A DNA stretch of 64,000 nucleotides from Rhynchosporium graminicola (lineage: Eukaryota; Ascomycota; Leotiomycetes; Helotiales; Ploettnerulaceae). The translations under genes were made by a program, and so were the position numbers. Positions 10,836 through 21,955 of the stretch are shown here, piece after piece (the stretch's first letter is position 1; every line of letters starts with the position of its first letter). The notes below the pieces were generated by a model. The model was given only the letters and a program-made list of their open reading frames with translations, did not search any database and was not told the DNA's origin. The stretch covers positions 1-64,000 of the forward strand of contig FJUW01000023.1 in the NCBI GenBank assembly GCA_900074885.1. The letters are read 5' to 3'.

Positions 10836-12306
10836 TCAAACAGACAAAGGTGCTTGACCCCAGAGACCATGGAAAGCAGTAGTATACTGCCCAGAAAGAG
10901 CCATGTAGTGGAAAACGTCCATATTATCATCGGTGCCTAGAAACCCAGGGTTGGAGTTCGTAGGCAGCTGGGAGTTTTTCAACATTGGAAGAATCTGGGT
11001 TGCTGGGGTCGGCTGTTAGCGGTTTCTCGGTAGGAATTGGTTGAATCGTAGCTTACCTTCGGTGTATTCGTCGAACATGGCTCCGAAGTTGAAATATGGC
11101 TTGATGGTGTTATTGCTGAATACCTTCAACTGTTCTTCGTAAAACGTCCCGTTATATCTATGGCAGTTAGCATCACATCAAGAAGATTTGAATTTATGAA
11201 CCTGCCTGTTTCCGAGCGGTGGGATGTTATTCAAACTCCTTGCAGCGTTCCGGTTCGAACCACCCGGTGTGAAAGCACCGGAGTATTTCACTCCCATAGC
11301 ATCGGCCTGAGCCTTACCCGGCACCAATTCATTCCTCACAGACCATTCCAGGTCTCCTACATTGCTGAACGCTCCCACAGGCCATGGTTGCAAACAATCA
11401 GCTATCTGATACGCAGCCCAATACCCAGTAGGGTCTCGGGAAGGAGTCCGGTAGTCAAGCCAATTGTGCGGTATGCCCAAAATGACGAAGGGATGTTCGT
11501 CGGCCTCGAGATAGGCGGTGACGATATTTTTCCATTTTGATCCGGTCAGTCCGTCGGGGTTGATTCCTGCGCCCCATAACTCGACCACCGGTCTTCCGCC
11601 AGAGTAGATGTAACTCGGGCTCTGGAAGAGTGGAACGAGGATGTTGACGTAGTCATCAATGAGGATGGGCATGTAAAAGTTAGGATCCCAATCTGCTGGC
11701 TTGCCCGAAAAATCGTACTCGACCGCGAAATATTTGCCGTATTTCTCTGCCATGGTTCGGACGGTATTCAGCACCTATGTGAATCAGCGAGGGCTCTTTC
11801 CTCACCGGCAAAGGGGACCTACAAATAAAAATTGTTGGTAGAATTCATTACTGGGCGTGGCAGCGTCGAAAAATCTCTGGACGAATATCCCGTCGATTTT
11901 GTACTTGACCATGTATTGAAAATGTGCCTCGATGACGGATGTACAGTAACTGGTGTAGAACTTGGCGTGTTGGCCATTGGCGAGGATGAAATTGGTGTCA
12001 AGCAAACATTCTGCAGCATAATCGGCCGTGTATGGGAGGACATCAGTCAGGACTAGCAAGATCAGTTTCACTTTCTTGTGCGGGGGGAAAAGTACCTTGA
12101 GTTTGGGGATAATTTGGAGGACCAGGAGTCACGTCTGGCGGACTGAACCATTTGAAGTTTGTACCAGTATTGTTGGCATACCGAATTGGATACCAGCCTT
12201 GATACCCGAAGACGGTCATGCCTTTCAATTCGGGGTGGCTGACTTGTCGAGGGACATTGAGTGCGAAGGCCGTGCAAGCCAGAGTAGCGAAAATTATCGA
12301 CTTCAT
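10836..12306 (-). CDS. Secreted GH71/GH99-like glycoside hydrolase
   Basis: A predicted secreted polysaccharide- or glycan-active enzyme of the GH71/99-like group once annotated as xylosidase/arabinosidase; the true substrate is not shown. Five exons (12306-12096, 12052-11823, 11774-11206, 11157-11057, 11002-10836) give 425 residues. The first 16 residues form a signal peptide (KSIIFATLACTAFAL). Family hallmarks follow in order: FGYQGWY near 33, DTNFILANGQ, YKIDGIFVQRF, MAEKYGKYFAVEYDFSG, GRPVVELWGAG, FVILGIPHNW and LQPWPVGAF. Three introns are GT-AG and one (11205-11158) is GC-AG: only the GC donor keeps the frame into YNGTFYEEQL. The last exon continues the fold (PNSNPGFLG-like, FHGLWGQAP). 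Likely roles are saprotrophic carbohydrate breakdown or cell-wall glycan turnover. Confidence 0.85.
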
Positions 12307-13090
12307 TTTGATATCTGGATTGGAGACGCTGAAGCTGTAATGTTCAATAGAATGGCTTGAAGTTCACGATCAATATATACAGCAAATGTTCATGATTACT
12401 GAGCTGAGAGGGGCCGGAATGTTAGTAAGTAAGCTGCATAGTACCGAGACGGCGAAGTGTTGTTTTGGCCCCAGATTAATTCTACGGAGTTGGAGAAGCG
12501 GAATATTTATTTTACCTCCTGGGTTGATAAAGATATAGTGAGGCTTGAAGTACCTCTTACAATGTACATTCCTTTGAAGTTTCTTGGGATGTCCAGCTAG
12601 CGAGCGAAACTCGAGTCGGCATTGGAATTAGAAGGCAATATATTAATGGAAGCTTCTGGAAAGCCATTGTAGACGTTCTACTTGGTATTGCATCTATCAA
12701 ATAGGTGCAGTTCCGCTCGTGCTTCAGAGAGCATCACGCAGCTCAACATTGTCAAGTGATTGTGGAGGCACGTGAATAATGGATCTCTTATGATGACCCC
12801 ACCTTACCCACCAGATCAGACCCCTCACTCAACTCATGCACTAGGAGGAGACTTTGACGTAATCTATTGTCACACCAGGCTCGCTTAAGCTTAGAACCGC
12901 TGTTCCCGGCACAATAGGCTTCGCTTAACACAACTTCGCAGGTAATTACTTCCCACAAAGCCTGGCCGAAATACATATGATATATCTAACGATATAAGGT
13001 CCAACTGGCATCAATGAGCAATTCGCGCCCGGCTGGCACAATGTATGTACCACATCCAATAACACTTGGATGAGATAGCGGATTGTTAAC
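12307..13090. other. Intergenic: glycosidase promoter, no gene seen
   Basis: The part next to 12306 carries a TATA-like tatatac at about 12373 and should be the glycosidase promoter. Short frames such as 12788-12976 on the minus strand have no family resemblance. Confidence 0.4.
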
Positions 13091-13198
13091 ACATGGATAG
13101 TGGTTAGCGCGTGGGCCTTTTAAGAAGGATACTCTTCACAAAGATCAGCCCAAGGCACGTCTATTCCTGTTTCAGTGTCACCGAAAGGGCTAACAAAA

Positions 13199-13263
13199 AC
13201 TCAGGTTGAGAGTTCGAGCCTCTCGTCGGGCGGCAGCATGTCCCTCTTGACGGATTATTTTTT
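13199..13263 (+). ncRNA. 3' fragment of a tRNA-Lys gene with Pol III terminator
   Basis: A perfect T arm (stem gagag 13208-13212, loop ttcgagc, stem ctctc 13220-13224) is followed by a 3' acceptor strand gtcgggc (13225-13231) and, after 26 bases, a T6 terminator (13258-13263). The sequence from aggtt through gtcgggc is what fungal tRNA-Lys genes carry. No 5' half is present: upstream there is no partner gcccgac, no standard D arm and no anticodon arm that can be joined, even allowing an intron. It is best read as a truncated tRNA gene or tRNA-derived remnant, not a working tRNA. Confidence 0.5.
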
Positions 13264-14194
13264 AGCCGTTCGGAGGTCTCCGGTAACTGAGACAAGTCTT
13301 GATAATAGACGTATCTCGAACGATACCTATCTATAACTTCTTTTTTGTTTTCGATCTTTTACTTCTCTACTCCTCTTGTTCCCTGTCTCCCTTTATGCCT
13401 CTGAATTACGACCTGCGGACTTAAAGTGTATTCCATCCGAAGAGTCTCTTGTCTTTCAGGCTGATGCTCAAAGCAATCGAAGACACATACCTAGACTCCT
13501 TTTTGCAGGTATCTCCGCAGCATATGCGCTGTTTGAACCTACCGCAAATTTACAAGCCCGCCCATTCTTTTCTTATTGCCCCTTGCACACATTATATGGT
13601 CCACACGAACCACCGATTGCACACATGCAATCTGCCCCCTCAGATCTTCTATACTTGCAAATTCCTCGTTCCGCCCTTAAGACTCTTTATATACCTATGC
13701 AGAATATCATTCTTTAGGTTCTCGAATGATTGCAGAAAAACTTGATAGCTATTAACTTACCTCGATCTTTGTTACCAAAACTTCGAGCCGTGCATGGCCA
13801 CTGGGCGAAAAGCCAGGCATAATCAACATACAGCCAGATAAAAGATTCGGAACCAGAATCAAAAAGATAAATCTGCCAGCCTGGATCTGAACCTGGATTT
13901 AGGTTCAGCTCTGTCTCCGAGTCTTATTTCTAGGTACTGAATATTATAATATGTACCATTTAGCATCTTCGAATTCTTCTAGCTAGCTTTGGTGTTAATG
14001 AAGCTTGAAACACTAATTTCGTGGTAATCGCCGGGACATAGCTGTAGCATTCTTGTTTTTGGTACCATTATAACTCGCTGATGGTCATGGCTCCTCCTGG
14101 CACCTGGCAACTCCGTCCATCCTGGTGTTTCTGGCCTTTGATTTATAGCTGCAATATATACAGTAGGATTATTCATTTTTCGTAAGCTGATCCA
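13264..14194. other. Intergenic, no supported gene
   Basis: Open frames at 13376-13745 on the plus strand and 13979-14248 on the minus strand lack recognisable domains. A short repeated ggatctgaacctggattt-like motif occurs near 13880-13910. Confidence 0.3.
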
Positions 14195-14692
14195 ATGTTT
14201 TGTTGCATATCGCACATCGTAGCCCTTATCGTCTTTTTCTGGAAACAACAGGATCCAGATATTAATCAGAAACGACGAGATCCAGATCCTGAAAATAACA
14301 AGATCCTAGTCACCTTAAAAATTCGACTTTTACTAAAAACGATAAGATCTAAGCAGATCTTGAAAACGATAAGACCTTAGTTACTTAAGAAATTCGAATT
14401 TTACTAAAAACGATAAGAATCTAGATCATGAAGACAACGAGATCTTAGTTATTTAAGAAATTCGAATTCTACTAAAACCGATAAGGATCTAGATCCTGAA
14501 AATAACAAGATCCTAGTTACCTAAAAATTCGACTTTCGCTAAAAACGATAAGATCTAGCTAGATCTTGAAAACGACGAGATCCTAGTTACCTTAAAATTC
14601 GACTTTTTCTGAAAACGACAGGATCCAGGTCCTGAAAAAGTCGACTCTAAAAAGTCGATAAGGCCCATGATGTGCGATGTGCAACAAAACAT
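14195..14692. mobile_element. Terminal inverted-repeat element filled with a 70-bp minisatellite
   Basis: The ends are 37-bp inverted repeats: 14195-14231 (atgttttgttgca...cttatcg) and 14656-14692, matching at 33 of 37 positions. Between them lie about five copies of a 67-71-bp unit containing ctaaaaacgataag and aattcgact; unit starts fall near 14333, 14404, 14472, 14539 and 14609. The interior is AT-rich with transition differences between copies. There is no transposase. It looks like a foldback or MITE-type non-autonomous element. I see no clear target-site duplication, so exact ends are uncertain. Confidence 0.65.
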
Positions 14693-15197
14693 AAAGTACT
14701 CAGTGCTGTTACAATCAAGTGTGCAGAAGCTGGAGGGCGCCTGCTCGCTGAAATGTGTAGATTCACAAATTGCTGAGGCGGTTTTGTTGATGCTATGCTG
14801 CCTGCAGAGAGCTCCTGAGGACCTGATCCGGCTGATGCTCGTTACCAAGTCCCTTACGAAATGAAGCTGCCCACAGCGGCTTCAACTTCGACATGCAAGC
14901 CCCCATCTAAATATTATTTGCTTCGACTTGTAGGGACTATCGAAATATTTAGAATGGGATTGCAGCAATCACTCTCACGCCTCGAAGTAGAATTGTACTT
15001 GAATCTCATCATTCATTACGTTTACTTCTGGATATACTTGAAGCCAGGATGTACACACTATCTCAAAGACATTTAAGCCTTACAGCTCCACACACAATTG
15101 GCGTCCGTGGTAGCCACTTCGGTGATTGAAGCCGATATATGCTACACGCCACACATTCCATCTAAGAATAAGTAACTATAACTGGCTAATGAAGCTG
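14693..15197. other. Intergenic, no supported gene
   Basis: Short frames such as 14861-15076 show no family features. The right end is the likely 3' UTR of the minus-strand gene that stops at 15198. Confidence 0.3.
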
Positions 15198-16668
15198 TCA
15201 GCGCCAAACCGTATTATCCTTCGCCTTCTTAAAGAGGTCACTCAACCCCCTCTTTCTTCTCCCCGCCCCATATCTCTTCGCCTCTCTCCCCCACTCATCA
15301 ATCTCATTGTTAGTACCAATCTCCACCAATCCACTCAAAACACTAGGAGACATTGGCCCTAGAGGTGGGAGAGGCTTGTCTTTAAGCTGCGATTCGGGAT
15401 GTAGATGTACGGTTCGCAGATGTGCGGTCGTACCCGCCGGTGTGAGACTATGGTAGGTGTTGTAGATGGGGAGTTCTCTGTGTTTCAGACGAGGCGGAGG
15501 ACAAGTGGGAGGCTGGAAGCCAGGGGAGCTGAAGGGTGAGAGGAGTGATGTTTCTGTCTGAGTTGGTGGTTGTAGTAGAGCTCGTGATTGTGGTTGTATT
15601 TGTATTTCAGGTTGAGGCTGAGGTCGAGACTCAAAGTGATGAGGTCGCGGTGCCGCAGGAAGAGATGGTGGACGGCAATGGTAAGTTGGAGGTTGCAGAC
15701 CACGGCGCTGAGCTGGGAAGCTGTGGTGATTTGGACTGGATATAGATCCTGACTGGAAAGGTGCAGAAAGTGGAGCTTGAGGCCACAAAGACGAATCTTC
15801 GGCCGGATATGGTGGAAGAACACGATTGGGTTCACTTTGAGACCGATTGGTGTTAGGTCTTGCAGTTGCTGTCAGCTCGTCGATAGTGGCATGGAACAGC
15901 GATAAAGTCGTTTGGTCGTTAGCTTTCTGGATGCAATTCGGCCCTGTTTTGGATACCGGCGATGAAGGTGCTGTTCGAGGCCGAGTTTTCCGGGTACATC
16001 GCTCGATCTTGAGCTGCAGTCGAGAATTTTGTTCTCTTAGTGATTTGGCTACGTCTTCTGCTGCGACTGCTCGGCTTAGGAGCTTACGATTGCTGTCTTC
16101 GATTGAAGCAATAGTTTCATCCACTACTTTTATGACAGCCCGTGCCTGGAAATGTCGTTAGTGATTTGTGTAATGACAAGGGAACGTGTCGACTCACACC
16201 CAGATCAGATGTCTGAAACTCCATGCCGGAGGGCGAAATATTTACCATCTTGTTAGATTCAGGAGGTGCTGACAGCCTCGAATATCTTTTGACAAGTGCT
16301 GTATCCTCGAGCTCGGCAATAAATGAAGAGTGAGTCGACGAATTTGGCGAGCTATATGCATTGGATGTATACATTTCGAAAACAGATTCAACAGACGAAG
16401 ATGGTGTTCGGCCACCACCAACCTTCTCCCATGCCAATTGCTCCGAGTCGTACAAACTCGATCCGTATTCGGAATGTTCGTGATCTCGAGTTGCGAGTAA
16501 TTTCAAGCTTGGGGTGGGTCGAATTCCTGTTCTTCTGGATCTTCGGATCGATATTTGTACAGGCCTCAGGAATTCTGTCGATGTTGCTTTCTCCAGCTTT
16601 GTTGATCCTCGAAAATCCATATCTTCTATCAAGTGGTCGGATTGCCATTGGTTAATAACGTGAGGCAT
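15198..16668 (-). CDS. Hypothetical coiled-coil, proline-rich protein
   Basis: I do not recognise the family. Two exons (16668-16198 and 16145-15198) join across a 52-nt intron with a GTGAGT donor to give 472 residues. The first third is polar and Ser-rich. A helical stretch of about 45 residues right after the intron (from KVVDETIASIEDSNRKLL) has heptad-like spacing and looks like a coiled coil. The rest is Pro/Gln/Ser-rich with low complexity and is probably disordered, ending in a basic tail (GAGRRKRGLSDLFKKAKD). There is no signal peptide or membrane segment. The start is the first ATG after an upstream stop; an alternative Met lies 16 residues in. A scaffold or nuclear role is possible but not shown. 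Confidence 0.65.
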
Positions 16669-18695
16669 GGCTGTCTGATTCCGACAATGTCGAACTCGTC
16701 TCAGGGAGTTTCTGAAGATCCACGCATCCCAATCCCACTATCTTCCAGGGGCATGAATAGAATGTCGAGACCAGTCACAGGAAACGATAGTACTGAAACG
16801 GGCTAGATCATTCACATCCAAGGTCAGTTCGACTTGTAGTGTATCAATCAGACATGAGGGTCCTCCCAACTGCCCCAAAGGAAATTATAATGGAAAAAAA
16901 AATATACCAAAATAAGAGAAATAATGAGGGTACACGAGAAAGATATACGAAGTAAAAGATCCAAGAACAGGAAATCAACCTGATCCCCACATTTCTGTAC
17001 TGTGACTGGTCGGGTCCCGACCCAATGGTGGTAATGGGACGTTTCACATCAGGCAATACCATTCGGTGGAGAGACCAAGCGGGCTTGATTGACAAGTCTT
17101 TGCAGGATGGTACGAAAAAATCGAGAGAAGGCATTGGATGGGACGGTGGTCGCGTCTCTGGGCTTCTCGCGCGTGAAACGCCATAGGATTTCATTTCGAA
17201 GCGCCGGAATTTCCACCGGTCTGTTGTATGCGGCCCTGAAATAATATCACTTCGTTTCAACAGAGCTCATACTGCTCGCCGCACTGCCACATTTGCGCTG
17301 GGGATTGGCTTGATGCGCAGTCGAGTGCGGATGTGACAGGCGCCCTGGCCCCTGGTAGCTAAGCGAGACTGACTTGCATGGGCTACCTAGGTAATGAAGA
17401 ACACTTAGTATGATTTCGAAAGAACGGAGAAATTAAAATTATCCACTTGTGAAGTATAACAAGTAAAGTTAACTATGTGGAAACTGAGATGAGTGCGCCT
17501 TATACGAGGTTGAATTACGACGGACATTAGTGTTAGAGGCCTGATTCCGGGAGGTCGCTTACTGTTAAGCAAAGACAACAGACCTCCCTCCTACTTACTA
17601 CCTGACCTCTGCATACGGCCGTAATGATGTTAGCATGTTGCAAAATTGTCATATCTTAGTGCAGAAATGATAACGACAACATGCTGTATTTAGACGAAAT
17701 TGTTGCTTCCAATCTCTACTTCTTGCTATATTCAGCAGAAGATCGACTTTGAGATCAGCTATGGTCAGGTTTTCGATACTAGAAGGGAAGTCAAGTGTTT
17801 GTAAGGACCAAGCATCTGGGTTATTATCTCAATACATATTCGTTGAAGTGTAGAACAGAGTCTTGTCTAATTCTCCGTTGAAAAAGAAAACGAAAACATT
17901 GAGGGCCAGATCAGTCAAAACGACCTGTGAAGTCGTTCCTTTGCTATGCTGCTCGAAGTATTTTGAGCATCGAAGCTGTAAAAAAGGTAGGAACCTAATA
18001 CTGACTACTAATTTCTCCAGATCGAATTTCCAGCAAACATTCATCAAGCTTGGGCTCTCGATTTTGTAAGAGACTGAATAATTCGCCCTGGGCCTGTCAA
18101 ACTATAAGGGGTCGAAAGTATTTTCATCATACTACCTGGATTACTGGCTGTTGCCTATTTTCTAGGAAAATGCAACCGGGGCATAGGCTTGCGACGCAGA
18201 ACACAGCATTTTCAAATCACGTGACTAAACACACTCACTAGAGATATTACCGCGCTTGCGCGGCAGAGCATTCCCTAGAGACATTCTACACAGACATGAG
18301 CCCTGTAGGAATATCATACGAGATCGACGGATGACGAGTCAACCAACAATCGTTCATATGTTCGTACTGCTTCTGCATCAATGGGTGTTTGTTTGTGCAT
18401 GTGCATGTGCACGTGCATGTCACTAAGCGCCAAGACCAAGACTTAAGCTCAATTTCTTGCCGCCCGAAATATTGATTGGCCCTTATCGCCTTTACCAAAA
18501 CACGAGGAGATGGCAGAACCAACACCACACAGCTTCACACATCCAACTCTGGTTCGCTTCTTACCTAACACACCTCAAGCGCGACCGCAGACGCAGACGC
18601 CATCAGCGTGATAAAACTCTCCCAGGCTCACGAGGCGCTTTAAGTTAATCCGGAAATTCGAGATAGCCTGGCCTTGAGCGAGGCTGCAGATCGAT
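16669..18695. other. Large intergenic region
   Basis: This holds the promoter of the minus-strand gene ending at 16668 and that of the FHA gene at 18696. A 138-residue open frame at 16844-17260 (minus) has a hydrophobic C-terminus but no family match. A purine-pyrimidine alternating run of gtgcat units lies at 18395-18420. No RNA gene was found. Confidence 0.35.
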
Positions 18696-19616
18696 ATGGA
18701 TAGAGCCAGTGGCAGAGAAAGGGAACGAAGGGGGAAGAGTCGATCGCTGTCCTACGATTCGGAAGAGGAGAGACTCCGTCGAAGACGAAGGGAAAGGAGA
18801 GACAAGGAGGAGAGTGGTAGAGATAGACACAGGGATGGTGATAAGGAGAGGGACAGCAAACGACGCCGAACTCGATCTCGATCACGATCACGAAGCCCAC
18901 ACGGATCATCAAGGAGGAAAGATCGCGACTCAAGGCATAGGAGTACAAGAGAGAGGCTCCCACATCGAGATACTAGCAACAAGGATAGAGAAAGAGAAAG
19001 CTCCGCAACACAAGGACAAGACCAAGTCAGTCGGAAGCCTAAAGGACCACTACCGTCACAAGCTTCGTCTTTCCAAGCGAATGGGGGACCTGAGAATGCT
19101 GGAGCCGTCGTAGTAGCAGAGGAAATAGACAAGCAGAAACCCAATTTCGCACCTACAGGCTTATTGGCCGCGGCGTCGAATTCAGTTACACAAGCCGATG
19201 GGTCCGCCATCGCGCTCAAGTATCACGAGCCAGCCGAAGCCAGAAAGCCACCTGTACGAGACGAATGGAAGTTATTCGTCTTCAAAGGTCCCGAGATTCT
19301 AGAGACGATCGATCTGAACCTGAGGAGTTGCTGGTTGGTGGGAAGGGAGGTTTCAGTAGTGGATATGCCAGCGGAACATCCTAGTGTGAGTAAACAGCAC
19401 GCGGTCATTCAGTTCCGGTATATTGAGAAGAAGAATGAGTTTGGGGATAAGACGGGGAGGGTTAGGCCGTATCTGATTGATCTGGAGTCGGCAAATGGAA
19501 CGGCGCTGAATAAGGAGGAGATTCCGCCGAGCAGGTATTTGGAGTTAAGGGATACGGATATGATCCAATTTGGACATAGTACGAGAGAGTATGTATTGAT
19601 GCTTTCGAGGGGTTGA
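18696..19616 (+). CDS. FHA-domain pre-mRNA retention and splicing protein (SNIP1/Pml1-type)
   Basis: Yeast Pml1 is part of the RES complex with Bud13 and Ist3/Snu17, which helps splicing and keeps unspliced pre-mRNA in the nucleus; human SNIP1 is the counterpart. The single-exon protein has 306 residues. Residues 1-110 are an Arg/Ser/Asp/Glu-rich RS-like region, typical of nuclear splicing factors. The C-terminal FHA domain (about 195-305) shows WLVGRE, the phosphothreonine-pocket segment HPSVSKQHAVIQFR and DLESANGTALN. Length and order match the family. The in-frame ATG at 18696 is the first ATG and precedes the RS region directly. The gene has no intron. Confidence 0.9.
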   Translation: MDRASGRERERRGKSRSLSYDSEEERLRRRRRERRDKEESGRDRHRDGDKERDSKRRRTRSRSRSRSPHGSSRRKDRDSRHRSTRERLPHRDTSNKDRERESSATQGQDQVSRKPKGPLPSQASSFQANGGPENAGAVVVAEEIDKQKPNFAPTGLLAAASNSVTQADGSAIALKYHEPAEARKPPVRDEWKLFVFKGPEILETIDLNLRSCWLVGREVSVVDMPAEHPSVSKQHAVIQFRYIEKKNEFGDKTGRVRPYLIDLESANGTALNKEEIPPSRYLELRDTDMIQFGHSTREYVLMLSRG

Positions 19617-21955
19617 AAAAGGCAGTGGGCAACAGGAACTGTATAGAAACGAGCGCAATTTACGCGTGAAGTGTAAGGTGTTCAAATACCGCTCTATTAT
19701 CACGCAAGCTCACTTTAGCCAAAGCCCGCCACGTTTCAGTCTCAGCTTGCGGACATCCTACGGAGGCCTTCTCCAATTGGAAACGTCCACTGCAGTTCAG
19801 CACCCCATTGGGAAGCCAGCTTCATTTCGGACCGCAGGCTTCTCCAATCAAGGCTGAACCACGACAGCCTCAGTACAGGCATTGTTGACTATTTATACGC
19901 CCAAGTATGGGCACCTTTTATTCGCCTTGCCGGGAAGTATCTGACAAATTCGAATGAATCCGTGTCTCACCTCATCTATAAGCTATAACGGTCTGACTTC
20001 ATAGGCTGCTGAGAAGTTGATACAAGACATTCAGAGAGTTCCTGATTCTCTGCTCCATGAGTCAAACCTTTACCAATGTATCCTCTGTTATTTGCAGTTT
20101 TTAGTATCTCTAATGGCGACATAGGAGATAAATGCTTGTTTTCACTCACTTCTGCTGTTGGCACTTATACAATTATATTGTTAGGAAACTTCATTTCTAT
20201 CTCGACGCGATCTTCCGTCAATAGTTTACCATCCAATCTCTCATCCATATTTATTCGATTCCATAGACGAACCGTCATCTCCTTCGTACTTAGCAAGGGA
20301 GAGCGGCTCCGTCAGCCACCCGTGTGGTTTTACGCGTGCTTCTACTTCAGACGCCCGGATACGGGATCCAGGCACTCTCAGTCAGCTACTACCTTTGACA
20401 GCATCTCTTACCAAGAGTTGCCTTCCAAAAACTGATGTTCGGAAAGCAGGGGAGCCTTAATCAGAACTCGAATTGAGATCGAAATTTGTTTATCGAAGTA
20501 CGATCTGGGGTGTCACTACATGATGCTGTGTAAGATCAGTTCTTATTATCTTCTTGTTCGTAGAGCATCGAGGTTTGTGTGCTGGTGACCCGTCATGTTT
20601 CCTAACGACGTTTCCTATTTTCCTATTCCGAACGTGGGCGTGCGGGAGTTGTACAAGGCAACTGATGGCTCTACTAGTCTTATACTTAGTAGAGTTGGAT
20701 CATGTAGTAGCTTGCTCTGATCGGGGATGGACCTGCTCTATGGTTGTGGAGACTTCAACCTTTCAGTCATCATCCCCGAAGATACGGAGACAGAGAGAAA
20801 AGTGACCGAAAAGTGACCGAGCAGATGTCCGTATGCAGTGGGCATGAGGCTCGTATGGCCCCCAATATGTTCATGAGCCTCAGAAGGGCAGCTGGACTGA
20901 AGGAGGATACGTACAGCAGAGGATCAAAGGAAGCCTACTTAGATACACTTCTTTTCAACGCGGATGTCGAAAGTTGTCATCCAACACGATCACGTGTGAG
21001 TAACAATTTCCGAGCCTTATCTCATGCATCCCTCTTCTTTCTTCTCGTCACATCATTCGCCTGCATCCACGAGGTTAGATGTATCCAGGCCTGTTTAGTA
21101 ATATGTCTTACCCCAGAGTCGCCCGGACGAGTGACTGGTAGATGTCTCTGGCAGTCCCATGTTCACGAGGCTGCTCCCGGACTTCCATGCGGTAGTGTAG
21201 TGCCCTGCAAGTTAAACCCTGTGTATCCCCAATTAGCACCAAGCCACCCGTGGACCCCCAGTATTGGATGCCCTGGAGCTATGAGCGAAGCCCCTGCAGG
21301 CTGCAGTTATTCCCGTAGTCACAGCATCATCGGCTAATGCCACCAACTGAACTCATTTACAGTACTGTAAGATCTAAGACAAGTAAGTAAGTATGCGCAG
21401 TCCAATAGCAGCTGACACTTTACGACCGAAGTCGCCCTCCACTTCTTTTCATTCCGTATTTATTCATCTATCTTTCTTCACACCCTCAGGGCGCAATTGT
21501 TGATCGCTCTCTCCCCATGCGTCTGCCATGCCGTGACTCAGTGGCGTACTTCCCGTTACAAGTCTCCCCCGTGTGACTAACTGTTCCGCGCGTGCCACGA
21601 CGAGCACAGCACTACACCATGAAATATCTGGGCTGTACACCGACATCTAAGTGAAGCAGGCAGGTACTTACCAAGAACCAAGCTAGGTAATTTTCAGTCA
21701 GGCAGCGCTTTTGATTTGAGGTCTCTGTCGACTTCCTCTCTCTTCATTCCCACTCGCCCTGCTCAGCTTTTACTACTTTATTACTCTGTGTACCTCGAAG
21801 AATATGCCTGCTACATCGCGCGATCGCAGTATTGCACATAAGTATAAGTAGCTGTATTTCGACCTGATCTTCAGCCCGATCGAAAGAGAAGCAAAGCAGG
21901 TGAAGCAAGAATCACCGAAGTCAAGTCAAGTCAAGCTTCAAAATAACAAGTAAAC
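19617..21955. other. Large intergenic region, no supported gene
   Basis: The longest frame here (20744-21337, plus) has no ATG at its start and no domain; 20076-20435 has an ATG but reads as a random sequence. A gtaagtaagta run occurs near 21382 and a tcaag tandem repeat at about 21920-21936, just upstream of the next start codon, in what is probably its 5' UTR. Confidence 0.35.

Noticed and set aside
13091..13231. A complete intron-containing tRNA joining the A-box-like tagtggttagcgcg to the T arm
   Set aside because: The 5' acceptor strand cannot pair with gtcgggc and no anticodon arm can be formed at the right spacing.
16844..17260. 138-residue minus-strand frame with hydrophobic end
   Set aside because: No family features, and it lies in the 5' region of the neighbouring gene; likely chance.
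20744..21337. 197-residue plus-strand frame
   Set aside because: It has no ATG at its start, no domain and no coding-like composition.
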